DNA from: Rhyacophila brunnea
Taxonomy: Eukaryota; Arthropoda; Insecta; Trichoptera; Rhyacophilidae
DNA length: 64,000 nucleotides
Reading direction: 5' to 3'
Assembly: GCA_022495005.1 (NCBI GenBank)
Contig: JAGYXB010001329.1
Coordinates: 62,001-126,000, forward strand
Each line of letters begins with the position of its first letter. Position 1 is the first letter of the stretch. Shown here piece by piece: positions 48,970 to 63,904 of this stretch. The notes beneath the pieces were generated by a model. It was not told the origin of the DNA. It did not search any database and was given only the letters and a program-made list of their open reading frames with translations. The translations under genes and the position numbers were made by a program.

Positions 48970-50061
48970 TTAATTTTAATAAACCTGTAAAGAATACGTA
49001 AATCACAAAAGCACAATGTTTTTAATGTTAATTACTACTTAAAGAGAACTGCGAATTACCTTTTAACTTTACGTCTACACGTCGAAAAAATTCATTAGAA
49101 TAGAGAGTGTAAGAAAATAAGCGGCACACCGGTTGGATAGGTCTGTCATAAGGACATACTTTGTTCGACAAATAACTAAATCCGGTTTTGAACACAACCT
49201 TCTTTCCACTAAGATATATCTCAAAATATAGTACCTAACTATGTACAATTAATTAATTACCGGCGCCCTTTACTTGAGAATTGCAAAATAATTGATGTGT
49301 ACCAGTAAGTACACGTATGCTAAATTTAATTTATGGAAATATATTTAATTGGAATGAAGTTTTCAATGCAGTCAATTATCCTTGGAGTAAAAAATACGTG
49401 GGTGTCGTCGCAGGTTCAACGCTCGTGACTATAGTGAACCCGGGTGAAGTCATCTTCATTTTTTTTAATCGTTTAGCTTTACCCGATCGCCTTGATGGCC
49501 TGGGCAGGAAATTTGTTCGCATTCGCACATAGGGTACAGTGCAAACTCGATTAAACCAACTAAACACGGTATTGTAAAATAAACCCCCGTTGGATAATCG
49601 AACCAGAATTAAACCAAATTAAACTGTTCTCCGAAACTTTCATGGACAGCACCAATAATTGAAAAGGCGGCGACCAACAGTGGTAAATATCCATTGAACT
49701 GAAGATTAATAGAAATTAACAGTTGTATCGCAAATGCACATACGCCCCTTTCAATTATTGGAAATGCATTAAACCAAGTGTAGCCATGCTTCATCTGTCA
49801 TATAACATAGACTACCGACTGGGCAAATTCTGTACGTATCGTAATATTTTTGTGTGTATTGTGCTCAAATATTATACGGATCTTTGGTGATTGTTTTGTT
49901 GACAAACATTAATAAAGGTATAAGTTGGAAAAGCCTGACAAAAAAGTGTTCGTATCTCCCACTCGGTCCAATATTTTCTCACTTTCTGACTTCGGTTTTT
50001 CTACGTTATAAATACCTATATATGTGGTATTTAGTCAATTTAGTACAATTTTAATTTCCAG
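48970..50061. other. unannotated stretch with a possible pogo-like end
   Basis: CAGTGCAAACTCGATTAAAC at 49537 resembles a pogo/Tigger-type terminal repeat, but no inverted partner was found. The overlapping frames at 49317-49567 are not convincing genes. Confidence 0.3.
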
Positions 50062-50285
50062 ATAAGCATACAGTTTTAATAAGTTCTGTCACCCGATTCG
50101 ATAGGTGAATCCAAACAATTAAAATACTTAGCGTAGGTATTTGATGGTTAGTGTAACAATTGTGGTTTCTTTTCTTGGTTTACTTTACAGGGAGAAATTA
50201 AAGGTTCAAACTCTTGTAATTAAAAATATCAGTTCACACTTATTATGGATTTGACTAATAGTGAATGCTCTTTTTTAAATCTTAT
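50062..50285 (+). repeat. interspersed repeat family D, copy 1
   Basis: About 220 bp from ATAAGCATACAGTTTTAATA to AGTGAATGCTCTTTTTT, nearly identical to 63358-63578. Non-coding. Confidence 0.85.
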
Positions 50286-50393
50286 GTAGGTAAGCCCTGA
50301 ATAAAAAATCTCATATTTATATAAAAATAATAAAACCGCTATTAATGTCAATGGCGAAGCGATCCGACATAAATAGTGAACAGTACTCATCAG

Positions 50394-50522
50394 CAACATC
50401 TTCTTGGCTACGTGTTAAAACTGTGAACTAACATGCTCCGCCCATGTTTAACCGCACTTCCATTATAAACTAACAAGCTCCTCCCATTTAGTAGACAACA
50501 GCGCCTAGCCAAGAAGATGTTG
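50394..50522. repeat. foldback with perfect 17-bp arms
   Basis: CAACATCTTCTTGGCTA at 50394-50410 is the exact complement of 50506-50522. The loop is about 95 bp and includes CTCCGCCCATG/CTCCTCCCATT. Confidence 0.8.
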
Positions 50523-50716
50523 CAGAAGAGTAGATAGAAGAATATCTATCATGGTTTAGTCTATCTCTAGACTAGACAGTTTAATTGAATTAAACACCTG
50601 CAATGTGTATTCTTAGTTTAATGACAATGAATAAATATGACTGAAAACTTTAGTGTGTAGTGTGCAATGACATTAATATGGACGAATCACCTGGAAAAGA
50701 AAATGACACTCACTTT

Positions 50717-50918
50717 ATTGTCGGGTCTGCCGAATGGCATAATCTGTTCTAACGCCATTACAATAAAGGTCATATTGCTATAAATTCCTGATGCTCTTTG
50801 TTGGGTCTGCCGAATGGTTCGGTTCGAGCGGGTTCGCTCAATAATGAACATTGACATTAGAAACACTGCTCTAACGCCATTACAATAAAGGTCATATTGC
50901 TATAAATTCCTGATGCGT
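50717..50918 (+). repeat. partial direct repeats
   Basis: GGGTCTGCCGAATGG occurs at about 50722 and 50803. The ~47-bp string beginning CTAACGCCATTACAATAAAG occurs at about 50749 and 50872. Spacing differs between the two pairs because about 40 bp is extra in the second unit. Confidence 0.8.
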
Positions 50919-51079
50919 GATATCGCATAATGGAAATTGCGTGACGTCTACCTATACATGCAAGTGCGCAAATTTACTTGCTAGCTACTGTATTGAGTGC
51001 GTCGTCCATTAATAATGTCATTGGTAGTGTGCACTATTTATGTCAGATCTCCACACCCTACATCCACCCATCGCCACTG

Positions 51080-51672
51080 ATACATGTACAAATTATGAAT
51101 TAACACTATTGCCGAACACTATCACTAATCAAAATGATAAAAAAATATTTCCATAAGATTGGAAAAGATAAACTACAATCAAAGAAACAAGAAAGGTGTG
51201 TTGTTCCTCGTTGCACTTTAAATCCAATACGGAAATAGCGGCATGGAAAGAAAACACTTGTCAAACGAAATGTTTACACAATTGCGATAATTATTTACAA
51301 ATATGTCGCATTTTAAATGAGGCTTCTGACATATGTATTCTATCCATAAATAAGTCATACGCTAACCTAGACAATGGGGTCTGCGGTCTTACGTTAAATT
51401 ATGATTTCCGAAATAGGTAAAGATGCTGTGCATGCCTTCACTATCCCATATAAAACCAATAAATACCTATATTGAATGACAAACTAGCTGCCCGACACTG
51501 CTTCCTATGAGAGAACACGTGCTGTGGTATGGGATTTGCTATTTGATAATATCTTTTTCAAGCTTTGCAAACAGTTCTCCATTATTTTAAAATAGATTTG
51601 TGCACGAATAATGTCATTTGGAACTAATGACCGCACCACTGAATTCAAACAAATCTGTTATCGAGTATTCAG
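51080..51672. other. unannotated stretch between two hAT-like elements
   Basis: The 74-aa plus frame at 51196-51420 is Cys-containing but matches nothing I know. Confidence 0.35.
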
Positions 51673-52489
51673 CAGTAACAAAGGGTGGAGGTAGGGTGTT
51701 TAGATCCTCCATAAAGAGTGCACATTACACTTTGGCAGTCATACGTATTTGTTTTTATTGAACTAAGACTACAATTTTCAGACGGTGTCTTCTCTTTTTA
51801 AAAATCAATTAAACCCCGCCTAAAACAAAACATAATACTTAGTTTTAGTATATTTTGGGCGATTTTATTCATACTAATTTGTTTTCGTTGGATTAAGAAT
51901 ACATATCACACATTGTTTTTAAATTCATTAAGCCCTGTCTAACCAAACTATAATAGATAAAAAATATTATTCTACTTATAAAATATCCAAAGTTATGTAT
52001 GATTTAATTGCATAATTTTAGATATTTAATATGTATACGAGTATTCTTTGACCACCTATTGTTTATTATGACATGGTTTTCGCAGGGTTTAATTGAATTT
52101 TAAAAACTAACCAACACCATCTGTAAATTGTAATCTTATTTCAATGAAAACAAATACAATTGTAACTGACAAAGTTTTCTTCTTTTTTTCTTTCGACCAT
52201 GTCCGATCCTAATAGGATCATATGGGCGTCCACAGAGTAGAGGTTTGTATTAACAAATTTTGTTTTTTACGAGAAATGGATGTCAACCACTTGCTCAACC
52301 TATTAGGTCCATACCCTGACAGACACAAATTGAAAAACAATATGTGTACTTGCCAGACCCAAGATTCGAACCTGGGACCCACAGCTTTATAGTCCAACGC
52401 TTAAGCCGCGCGGCCACCGTGGGTTGACAAAGTTTAATGTGCACTATGTATGGCTGATCTTAACAGCCTACCTCCACTCTTCGCCACTG
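51673..52489. mobile_element. hAT-like element, interrupted by a SINE
   Basis: The left end CAGTAACAAAGGGTGGAGGT and the right end TACCTCCACTCTTCGCCACTG are inverted, and the match extends inward for about 60 bp through AGTGCACATTA. Flanks GTATTCAG and GTATTAAA agree at 6 of 8. Removing the SINE leaves about 560 bp. The ends are related to those of the neighbour at 50349. Confidence 0.82.
52178..52424 (-). mobile_element. tRNA-derived SINE, copy 3, with target duplication
   Basis: Minus-strand head CCCACGGTGGCCGCGCGGCT, B box GGTTCGAATCTT, body and AGGATCGGACATGG tail with a pyrimidine-rich end. TGACAAAGTTT is duplicated exactly at 52167-52177 and 52425-52435. This is the best preserved copy of the family. 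Confidence 0.93.
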
Positions 52490-54055
52490 GTATTAAAAAA
52501 AAAAATGTATTTTAAAATTCTAATATCCGTTGCGACAGAAATTGTTATAGGTATCTTAAAATATCCCTTGTAATTTTAATATAGGAATATGCTTTTGAAG
52601 TGCATTCCCGATGTCAAAAGACACCGCACACTATTGGAATTTATACAGCTTTACCTCATTTTCTGCGATCTGTTTTTATCAAAACGATAATATCCTTCTA
52701 ACAAAGCATGTCAGTTTTGCACGTGTCACCGAATACCATAATCAAAATACATTCTCAGGAATGTGTCGCAAATGTATGAATATAGGACCTAATGCAAAAC
52801 CCTGTCAAACACGTCGGGAGTTTTAGTAGAGAAACTACCGCTTGCAATTCGCAATCTTCCAAACGTGTTTTGGCGAATCCACGATAGGAGAGTCAACAAA
52901 GCGGTTTTTCTCGTGCTTCGTGTGAAAACCTACCAAACATCTTCAGAATAAAATAAACATAATTACTGTTAAGTTCGAGCAAAAAGTAAATATACACTTA
53001 TAATGTTCGTGATCAATAGGTAAAGTAAGTTAGTAACCTTACGAAAGATAAAAATGACAATGTCTCACTCGTCCTTAAAGATACGTTTAATAATAATTAT
53101 GCCGTGTATGTGTGTTCCGTGAATATTATACTGGATATAACAGGGATAGGTATTCCGGGTTTAATTACACCGCGAAAAAGACATTCGAGCAATGCTAAAA
53201 GGAAGGCTGGCGCCGTTTCTTCGGAAGATTTTTATGTTTCCCATTATCACATACCTACGTGCATAACTTACTAATGGAGTTAACAATCACGTAACACATG
53301 CGAAATATCGTTGTTCTGGCTGGACAGTTGCTAAGACACGAATAGGCTTCTCAACACGAAGAAGGAAGCAACGCCACCTTCAATCTCTCGGTAACCTCAA
53401 AGTAAATTCCATTGTTATCGGTAACTTACTAACTTAACATGCATATTGCCATGTTTCCAGGGATTCATCACTCTTGACACACTGACGTATTTAATATTCT
53501 TAAAATTCACCCTCAAGTTTGAATGTTTTACTAATCCCAGTTCCTCAAAGCATCGCATGGACGATACATGCATTTCAAGCCGCTGCAATGCATAATACAA
53601 CGGTAGTTTCTTTTTAAAATTGTGGGTAGGTAACAGATACTATTAATTATTAATTAAGTTCCAGATGCATAGAATGTCACTAAATACTTCACAACCGTTT
53701 TTCATGCATTTAGGGTTTACTGCGTATAGTGATATGCGCGCGACAGATAACCTGCAAATCTGACAGCTGTCATATTTTTACCAGAAATCCCACGAATTAA
53801 ATAAAACCGTTTTTAATGTCTCACTTTTTTCCGGCAACGGAAATTCCGATTATACGCACAAACACGTAAGACTAGCAGTATTAAATACTCTCACAACACG
53901 ACGTGTTGACATGTATTATGTAAACAAACGCCATCTTTATAACACGTTAAATTCATTGCAATGTCAATAAAAAATGAGAAGACACTGTAGGAATAATGTA
54001 ACCGTGATGCGTCTATTAACTCAAATTGTTTAAAGCTATATACTATGTCTATATT
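52490..54055. other. unannotated stretch
   Basis: No gene or repeat supported. Confidence 0.35.
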
Positions 54056-54059
54056 AAGT

Positions 54060-54222
54060 ACCTAACTAAGAAAGAAACGGAAGACGTCGATATGATTGTG
54101 AGCATTTGAAGAGAATTGGAGACAGGGCCTGAAGAACGGATCCTCGCCCAGAGAGGAGACGATAATATGACAGCAGGTCGCAGTCAAAACCTCGGTAGAA
54201 TTATTAAAAAAAAAAAAAAACA
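54060..54222 (+). repeat. retroelement 3' end with poly(A)
   Basis: A GC-richer segment (ACGGATCCTCGCCCAGAGAG) ends in a run of 14 A at 54207-54220. It looks like the tail of a truncated LINE or processed transcript; no 5' target duplication was located. Confidence 0.4.
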
Positions 54223-56876
<2,654 letters not shown>

Positions 56877-57230
56877 CAGTTGAGGCATGGTATAAAAAGA
56901 TCGTGGCTAGGCGATGCGCGGATTTTGCAAATGACGCGTGCCGAACGAAATATAATTTGTCATAAAAATCCAACATGCGTCCATTTTATGTTATGTTTAT
57001 TGTTATATTACTAATAATAATAGTATATTCATTGACATTGTTTTTTAAGTACATACGTAAAGTTTTTTAGTCGTCTTTACACGATTTAAGAATATTTTCA
57101 TCCGACTCCATGACAAAACAAATCGACGTGCAGACACTTCGACTTTCGGTCTCCGATTGGCGACTAGTGAAAAATTTCGTCGCACCTACTGTTGAAAATT
57201 ATTTGCCGTTTCACTGAAGTACGCTCTTAA
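56877..57230 (+). repeat. interspersed repeat family A, copy 2
   Basis: An uninterrupted copy, useful as the empty site for the insertion in copy 3. It starts CAGTTGAGGCATGG and ends TTTCACTGAAGTACGC. Confidence 0.8.
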
Positions 57231-57536
57231 GCAACGACAACTCACCTTCAAAAAGTCACTTAAGCCTCATACAGTTTCGTGAATCATAACGCCGTGTTTG
57301 ACTCATGGATTATTATTTTTTACAGTTTATTCGACTGCACACCAACATACCTACCGATATCTCGGAGGTGTGGTGTTGTTCAAATACAATATTACATTGT
57401 TAGAAGGTACTGCAGAATTTTTGCCAATTTATGACGCGCTAAAATCGTCATAAGATAATAAGTGCACTGCCTATGATGCAAGATGACGCCATTTACGCAT
57501 AATTAACTGTCTGACATAGTTTCCGGTGTATTTAAA
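57231..57536. other. unannotated stretch
   Basis: Nothing supported. Confidence 0.35.
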
Positions 57537-57569
57537 AATAATTACAAGATAAAAAGAACTTTTTATATA

Positions 57570-58028
57570 CCACGTTTTTAAATTTTCTGTTGAATTATAT
57601 AAACTTGAGAATTCTATGTATTAATAATTTAGGAAAAATAAGGCAATTGTCAACAAACCATTTTTTTTTGCTATTTTGCAACAAACAATGAAATGTCATT
57701 TTGATTTCCATAGTAACGCACGTATAGATATATTAATAATTTAGTTGCTGGGACCGCCCCCTTAGCAACCAATAATAGTGGATTGGATTACGAATTTCTT
57801 CCGAAATAACTTTTCATACAAAACAGAATTAACTGAAAATGAATTCAATTCAACTTAAAGATGGCTACAAGTATTAAAAGAATGCATTGGCATCGTGTTC
57901 TGATAAAATTATATTCTAAAAGTTTCAAATGTCTAGCTAGTTGGGAAGTTAGTTAAAAACCGATTGCAAGATTTGTACTGGACAAACAACCACCGGACAA
58001 ACAAGAATACGAGCTAATAAAAACGTTT
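57570..58028 (+). mobile_element. MITE family B, copy 3
   Basis: Left end CCACGTTTTTA after TA, right end AAAAACGTT then TA. About 60 bp longer than copy 1 because of an extra AT-rich segment near 57610-57690. Confidence 0.75.
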
Positions 58029-58084
58029 AGACAGAAAATGGTTGAAATACAATTATTTATTTACGGTTACTTACTTAGTAAGAA

Positions 58085-58742
58085 CGGCATGCACAATCTA
58101 AGATTTCGATCCTAAGGATAAGTCGCCGAAAAGCATGACTTAACTATAGACAATCCTGAATATAGAGTTAAGGAATCCTTAACCATATACTACTTTTGTT
58201 ATGAACACGCCCCCTTCTGTATTACCATTTACCACTGACAGCTGCTGTCAAAATAAATTCGCATGTCTATAAAACAGTCCATACACTCAAATTCATTTAA
58301 CAATGTATCTCAATATGGATATTGATAGTGTTAATTCGTTTGGCATGTACTTGCAGAATATTATTTTACTTTTATACGCCAGCCCGCAGAAACACAAGAA
58401 GCCAGATGATAGAATGACATTTGACTCTAGTGTTACTATGTTAAAAAAATATCTTGCGGTGCCTGTGGAATCACGTATAATGACATATAACGGAAACATA
58501 AGAGTATTATAATGAAATATTAATATGTATTTATAGTTATTGCATTTCTACAATGCAGTTGTCATATTTTTGTCATCGTTTAACAATTATAAAATAATTT
58601 ACCTAAACTATAGGAAAAAGAATTTTTAAATATGGTATTATTTTCAATAGAAATGATCTTAACTAAGGACAATGTTTCTGCATAGTGTTTTCTGCTAAGG
58701 AAATTTTAGTTATGACAAATGTTTCTGCATTCCGCTCTAGGT
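58085..58742 (-). repeat. interspersed repeat family C, copy 2
   Basis: Reverse-oriented partner of 43457-44104. It carries the 69-codon frame at 58303-58512 on the plus strand (starts MYLNMDIDSVNSFG). An extra ATGCAGAAAC near its left end suggests a small terminal duplication. Confidence 0.8.
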
Positions 58743-59516
58743 ATGTACATATAATCTGTAGAATAATAATATGAATTAAGTACATTAATATCTAATTGAA
58801 GTTATATGTAAATAAACTTATCTAAATAAGACTATTGTCAGTAAATTTAAAATTAAATCTATCACTCATCAGTAGTGAATCATTCCATTTGCTAGGTCGA
58901 CGAACTTTTTTGCAAGATCCATTCTTTTGATGTGTTATGTTAAAGGTCATTCTTTGTGTACAGAAGTCTACAGCAGAATACCGAATGAACGGCTAATACT
59001 TTCCTATGGTTTCAGTCAATTTTAGATGGAGTTTTTGGATTTTTTTGCACAGGATAAAGACACTTACAAATTAATATTTTTACATCAGCCTTGCATTGCG
59101 AGGCACCCAGACAAGATAGACTGATAGAGGGAGCGCTTGAAGAACGCGGCAAGTCAGAAAATGGAGGTATGAGACGAACGTGTTTTAGTGAATTTCACTA
59201 CCTAATCATTTATTATTTTTTTGTTCTCTAAGTCTAGACAAATATGGAAAAATGACAGCGCACTCTGCTCGGCGATGAGACAACGAGAATTTCATGTTTG
59301 TTAATAGGTAAGTATAAATAAAAAATTGATAACATGTCACTCTACCTATTTATATAGGGAGAATGATAACCATTATATTATATTCTTATTTAGAGAATTG
59401 TCCTAGTAAGATAAGTCTAGTGAATTTTTAAATTAGATTAGGCGTTTCAATATAAGTAAAGACGCTTCATTGTGAGTTTATTCAACTTTTTTCATTTTAG
59501 AAAAACGTTAAAAACA
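58743..59516. other. unannotated stretch
   Basis: Nothing supported. Confidence 0.35.
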
Positions 59517-59524
59517 ATACCTAC

Positions 59525-59834
59525 CAGTGGCGTGCGGTGACTTTTAGTTGTAGGGGTGTTGTCACTATTTATTACAATATATACCTATTATCTATTTTGC
59601 GTTTGTAACTAATTGAATATTGGTTGACGGTCAATAATTTTGTGTCTGTAGTATTATAGTAGAGTGCTAGATTCGATATTATGTTCTAAAATATTAATGT
59701 AATTATGATTGTAGAAACTTTAGAATAAGTAAAAATTTCCCACACAAATACACAATAATTAATGTCTACCTAAATAATGTAATTATTTCTGAGGATGCTG
59801 TACATCTACAGCATCTATGGACTGCACGCCACTG
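59525..59834. mobile_element. hAT-like MITE, CAGTGGCGTGC ends
   Basis: CAGTGGCGTGCGGTGAC at the left and GGACTGCACGCCACTG at the right are inverted. ATACCTAC / ATACCTAT flank it (7 of 8). 310 bp, non-coding, related to the element at 29237 and the solo end at 33164. Confidence 0.88.
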
Positions 59835-59842
59835 ATACCTAT

Positions 59843-60512
59843 CTATTTAAAAATGATAATGTAAATTATATTCAATTCCACAGTTTAAATAGCAGGTACA
59901 AAATAGATTCATAGAAAACTTCTACAAATTATTGAAACATATTTAAATTTACCTGAGGATTACATGAGGAGAAGTGACACATACAAACAAGTAAACAGTT
60001 AACAACTTGGTTAACAAATGGACTTGGATACTTTTAATCCTCAGCCCCTAAACACACCCGTAAATAAGTAAGCAATGCATGAAATCACTGTTGATAAACG
60101 ATTTATTCCTGACACTGTAGCATGACAGAATATGTCCATGAGGAAATTAGTACCGATTTACTTATTCCAATTTCCAATTCGTGTACAAAGGAAACTAGAG
60201 AAATATGTCCGAAAATTTTCTTGAAGTAAATAGTAAGGAAATCTACTCGAAACAATTAATTCGGCAATCAATGAATGGTACGGTTTCCAATTTTAACGTG
60301 ATCATTCTTGTTACGAGAGAATTACATTTTAAACGTTTTCCCTCGCTCTACAGGCCACAGGTGAAATTCCTAATTAGTATAACTACCTACTTCAAAATTA
60401 TTCATAAGGTGCCTGCGTCATAGCGAGAGGTAATAGGAGATAAATAATATTATATACTAAGAGAGGAAATGTACCATTCTCACTCATAATCGGAAAATAT
60501 TATGAACCTAAG
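59843..60512. other. unannotated stretch
   Basis: A 72-aa plus frame at 60205-60423 has no recognised domain. Nothing else. Confidence 0.35.
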
Positions 60513-60976
60513 AGGGCTCGCACATCAGAACTCGCCGCATGCGTCTTACGACGAATTCGTCGATGTGACGTCATCGTAAACCAAGAAACAAACGTTATCA
60601 AATGGACCTTCGCAGATTGGCCGATGCAACTGCAACTCTGCGACCCTGCGACATTCGTCTAGTTGCAATGGCCAAAGCGTGCATGTCGATCTCGGGAATG
60701 TCGCCTCCGCGCAAGCGCACAGCCTGCGGCCATCGGCCATTTCTGTTTCTGTCTCTGTCTACACTGTCATTGCTCGCTCATCGCGGTGAGCGTTTGACGT
60801 TTGTTCATACAATCAACACAATAAAAATGGCAGACGAGAGACTTCTCTTTTTTCGTGTTTGACGTTTGGCGCTGGGCAGATGTGCGAGGATGTACGATGC
60901 AACATTCGTCGAAAGTCTTAGAACTTTTGATTTATGGCCGTTAGGCACACAAGGCGCATTGTGATGTGCGAGCCGG
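60513..60976. mobile_element. GC-rich TIR element
   Basis: GGGCTCGCACATCA at the left (60514) and TGATGTGCGAGCCGG at the right are inverted. CTAAG at 60508-60512 and 60977-60981 is a candidate 5-bp target duplication. The 464-bp interior is far richer in GC and CpG than its surroundings. Its open frames (60546-60740 minus, 60602-60862 plus) overlap on opposite strands and are side effects of GC content. Confidence 0.8.
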
Positions 60977-61579
60977 CTAAGCAGACTTGAGGTTACACAT
61001 TAACAGACGTTTCACGAAAAATGGTTGCTAGCCGTTCACCCAACCCACTCTGGGTCAAACCCAGAATGAAAAACAACATGACGTATCATTTTTTTGACAG
61101 GTGCGACACTCAATCCCGCTATCAGCCTCAGAGACGAATGCTCCGCCAGATACTCCACCGTGAGGCCACAGAAAAGGAAGTAAATACCTATTGGAAATAT
61201 ACATTGTCATAAGAGATTAAGTAGTACCCCAAATACAGTAAACAAAGAAAAGGCTAAAACCCGGATCGAGCAATGGATCAACAATATCTGATGATGTATT
61301 AATTGTGTACGTACTGTGTACAGTGGTGCGTTTAGTGAGTTCCGACGCACCGACTGATCAAATTAAAATAACATTTAAGTAAAATTAATTATGGTAGATG
61401 TAATTTAATTATTGTATGACTGGTTTGAAGTGTTTCGAGGCCCATTTTAATGTCGTCTGAGTCGATTGCATCATCTGTATTAAAGAAAATCGTCGCTGCT
61501 ATAATAGTAATTCACTTGTCATAAAAGTACTGTATCAGGTAATTAATTTATCTATGTATGCGAGTAAATATTAGTACGT
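60977..61579. other. unannotated stretch with a faint LINE tail
   Basis: The plus strand at about 61240-61292 reads KTRIEQWINNI, then stop and TGATGATG, like an RTE-type tail. Too short for certainty. Confidence 0.35.
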
Positions 61580-61790
61580 CCACGATGGCCGAGTGTCGCC
61601 TTATAATGTTGTGGGTCCCGGGTCTGGCCAATTCACGTGTTATTTTAAAATGAGTGTTTGAACCCAATAGGTTGAGCAAGTGGCCAACATACATTTCTCG
61701 TAAAAAGAGAAACCTCCAGGGGTGGGCCCGTAATATGATCCTCTAGGATCGAACATGGTGATTAATATTGTAATGTAATCTTATTATTGT
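61580..61790 (+). mobile_element. tRNA-derived SINE, copy 4
   Basis: Head CCACGATGGCCGAGTGTCGC with a shortened B-box region (GTGGGTCCCGGGTCTGGCCA), the shared GGTTGAGCAAGTGGCCAACA and the tail ATGATCCTCTAGGATCGAAC. Confidence 0.82.
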
Positions 61791-62018
61791 TTGAATACGA
61801 CATTAATAAACACAGGAAAGGTCATACAGTAGAGAATCTGCTAGTTACTTAGTTGAGGCACTGAGGATTAAATGATACAGATGACATAGTACCTACATTT
61901 AAGTTAAAAAAAAAATAGTAAGAAGCAGTCTTCACACTACCCCTACCGCATACATACATACTTGATACTTAATTATTTATGATTTAAATAATATTATATA
62001 CTTTGTATGAAAAGTTAT

Positions 62019-62617
62019 TTAAGAGCGTAATAAGTGAAACGGCAAATAATTTTCAACCTATGTGGGACGTAATTTCGGCCGCGTAGCCCAGTGTTATGTC
62101 TACTGAAATTCAATAAATCTACTGATATTTGTGTTTCTCCATAATTGTAAGTTTACTGATGATTATTTTAATAATAAACTTGAAATGGTTTACTTTATTT
62201 AGTTATTTTTATTCTTATTAGTCTTAAATCATATCTAATATACTAGATTTTCCAAAATCTACTGATATTTTATGATTTTTTTGTCAAAATCTACTGAAAT
62301 TTTAAGTTTTGACTTGGCAACACTGTCCTAGCCATTCGGAGAGTGAGAGTTGACTTGTGAGCTCGTCAATTTATTTCGTGATGGCGTCGGAGGAATATAT
62401 TCTTAAATCGTGTAAAGATGACTAAAAAACGTTCCGCAAGTACTTGAAAAAGAAAACATGTCAATGAATACACTATTATTATTAGTAATAAACAATAAAC
62501 ATAACATTAAATGGACGCATGTTGGATTTTTATGACAAATTATATTTCATCGGTTGGTGTCATTTGCACAATCCGCGCATCGCCTAGTCACGATCTTTTT
62601 AGACCATGCCTCAGCTG
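62019..62617 (-). repeat. interspersed repeat family A, copy 3, interrupted
   Basis: Minus-strand copy of the repeat at 2410, split by a hAT-like MITE at 62089-62325; about 362 bp without the insert. It keeps CAACATGCGTCCATTTAATG and GGCGATGCGCGGATT. Confidence 0.85.
62089..62325. mobile_element. hAT-like MITE inserted in repeat A
   Basis: Left end CAGTGTTATGTC and right end CTTGGCAACACTG. Flanks GCGTAGCC / TCCTAGCC agree at 6 of 8. Comparison with the uninterrupted copy at 56877 shows one such site there. The interior repeats AAATCTACTGATATTT-like units, an architecture like that of the MITE at 18468. Confidence 0.88.
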
Positions 62618-63357
62618 AGGTTATAGCCATTAGCATTTGGTCTGATCGGTCCTTCTGTAAACACCAAAAACGTTGATAAACAGAGATTTTGTATAGTACT
62701 AATGGATCATTTGAGAACAATACCTCGTTTACAGAATGTTAAAAACAGTTATGTGGAACTTATAATCGCATACAAATGATTTAACTAGGAAGTCAAATCA
62801 CTTGACTCATCAGCTCTTCAATTATTATATGGTTTCAGTTTTCGCTGTTTCTTAAGTTGTCAAGATATGTATAGTTAAACAGTATATTTTTATACCAAGG
62901 ACCCACGACGTGGTCTCCAAACTTTTTTGATCGCTAACCCATAATGCAGAATAAACCGCGCTTACCCACGATATTATAATAATAAATGTACCTACCTATT
63001 TACAAACGTAAATCTTTTAAATAGGTATGTATATTTGCGATTTAATTGAGCATACATCTACAATGAAAGGTATTGGGACGAGGAAATATGAGTTAATGTC
63101 ATCATGACGTAATAAAATAAACAAACAATCTAATTATTACTAAGTAATAGGTACATTATAATATAGTTGTCTTGATTTATCTATCTGTAACGTATGGGAG
63201 AAAACATATGATGTAGATATGTATGAGAGAGTGAAAAAGGGAGATAACGTTACGAGATTAAATGAGGTAAGGTAAATTCTAAATTTGAAAAATATACTGT
63301 CACGCATATAAAAAAAGGAAACGTTAATTTTAATCGGGTCGTTTTTCTTAGGTCGTA
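62618..63357. other. unannotated stretch
   Basis: Nothing supported. Confidence 0.35.
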
Positions 63358-63578
63358 TAAGCATACAGTTTTAATAAGTTCTGTCACCCGTTTCGATAGG
63401 TCAATCCAAACAATTAAAATACTTAGCGTAGGTATTTGATGGTTAGTGTAACAATTGTGGTTTCTTTTCTTGGTTTACTTTACAGGGAGAAATTAAAGTT
63501 CAAACTCTTGTAATGAAAAATATCAGTTTACACTTATTTTATTATGGATTAACTAATACTTAGTGAATGTTCTTTTTT
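63358..63578 (+). repeat. interspersed repeat family D, copy 2
   Basis: Second copy of the 50062 repeat. Its right end runs straight into MITE family B copy 4 at a TA, which suggests the MITE inserted here. Confidence 0.85.
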
Positions 63579-63579
63579 A

Positions 63580-63904
63580 CAACGTTTTTATTAGCTCGTA
63601 TTCTTATTTGTCCGGTGGTTGTTTATCCGGTACAAATCTTGCAATCGATTTTTAACTAACTTCCCGACTAGCTAGACATTTGAAACTTTTATAAAATACC
63701 AGAACACGATGCCAATGCATTTTTTAAATACTTTTAGCCATCTTTAAGTAGAATTGAATGCATTTTCAATTAATTCTGTTCTGTATGAAAAGTTATTTCG
63801 ACACCATTATTGGTTGCTAGGGGTCTGGGGTCCTAGCAACTAAATTATTAATATATACGTGCGTTACTATGGAAATCAAGTACAACATTTTTTGATCGTT
63901 TAAG
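63580..63904 (-). mobile_element. MITE family B, copy 4, truncated
   Basis: CAACGTTTTTATTAGCTCGT at the left and similarity through TTTTTGATCGTTTAA. The far terminal repeat is missing, and the sequence changes at GGGGGGCATGC. Confidence 0.78.

Larger units (their letters stand above)
50349..51079. mobile_element. hAT-like element, CA(G/A)TGGCGA ends
   Basis: CAATGGCGAAG...GATCCGACATAAATAGTG at the left and CTATTTATGTCAGATC...ATCGCCACTG at the right are inverted. Flanking 8-mers ATTAATGT and ATACATGT agree at 6 of 8. Inside are the foldback at 50394-50522 and a partial tandem duplication. Confidence 0.75.

Noticed and set aside
49537..49560. pogo/Tigger-like terminal repeat CAGTGCAAACTCGATTAAAC
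   Set aside because: No inverted partner was found; the resemblance is only to the general style of such ends.
50177..50200. Exon start after TTTACTTTACAG
   Set aside because: The acceptor-like string is inside a repeat also found at 63358 and is followed by no sustained open frame.
60546..60862. Overlapping Ala/Arg-rich open frames on both strands
   Set aside because: They lie inside a GC-rich TIR element and overlap on opposite strands, which follows from few stop codons in GC-rich DNA.
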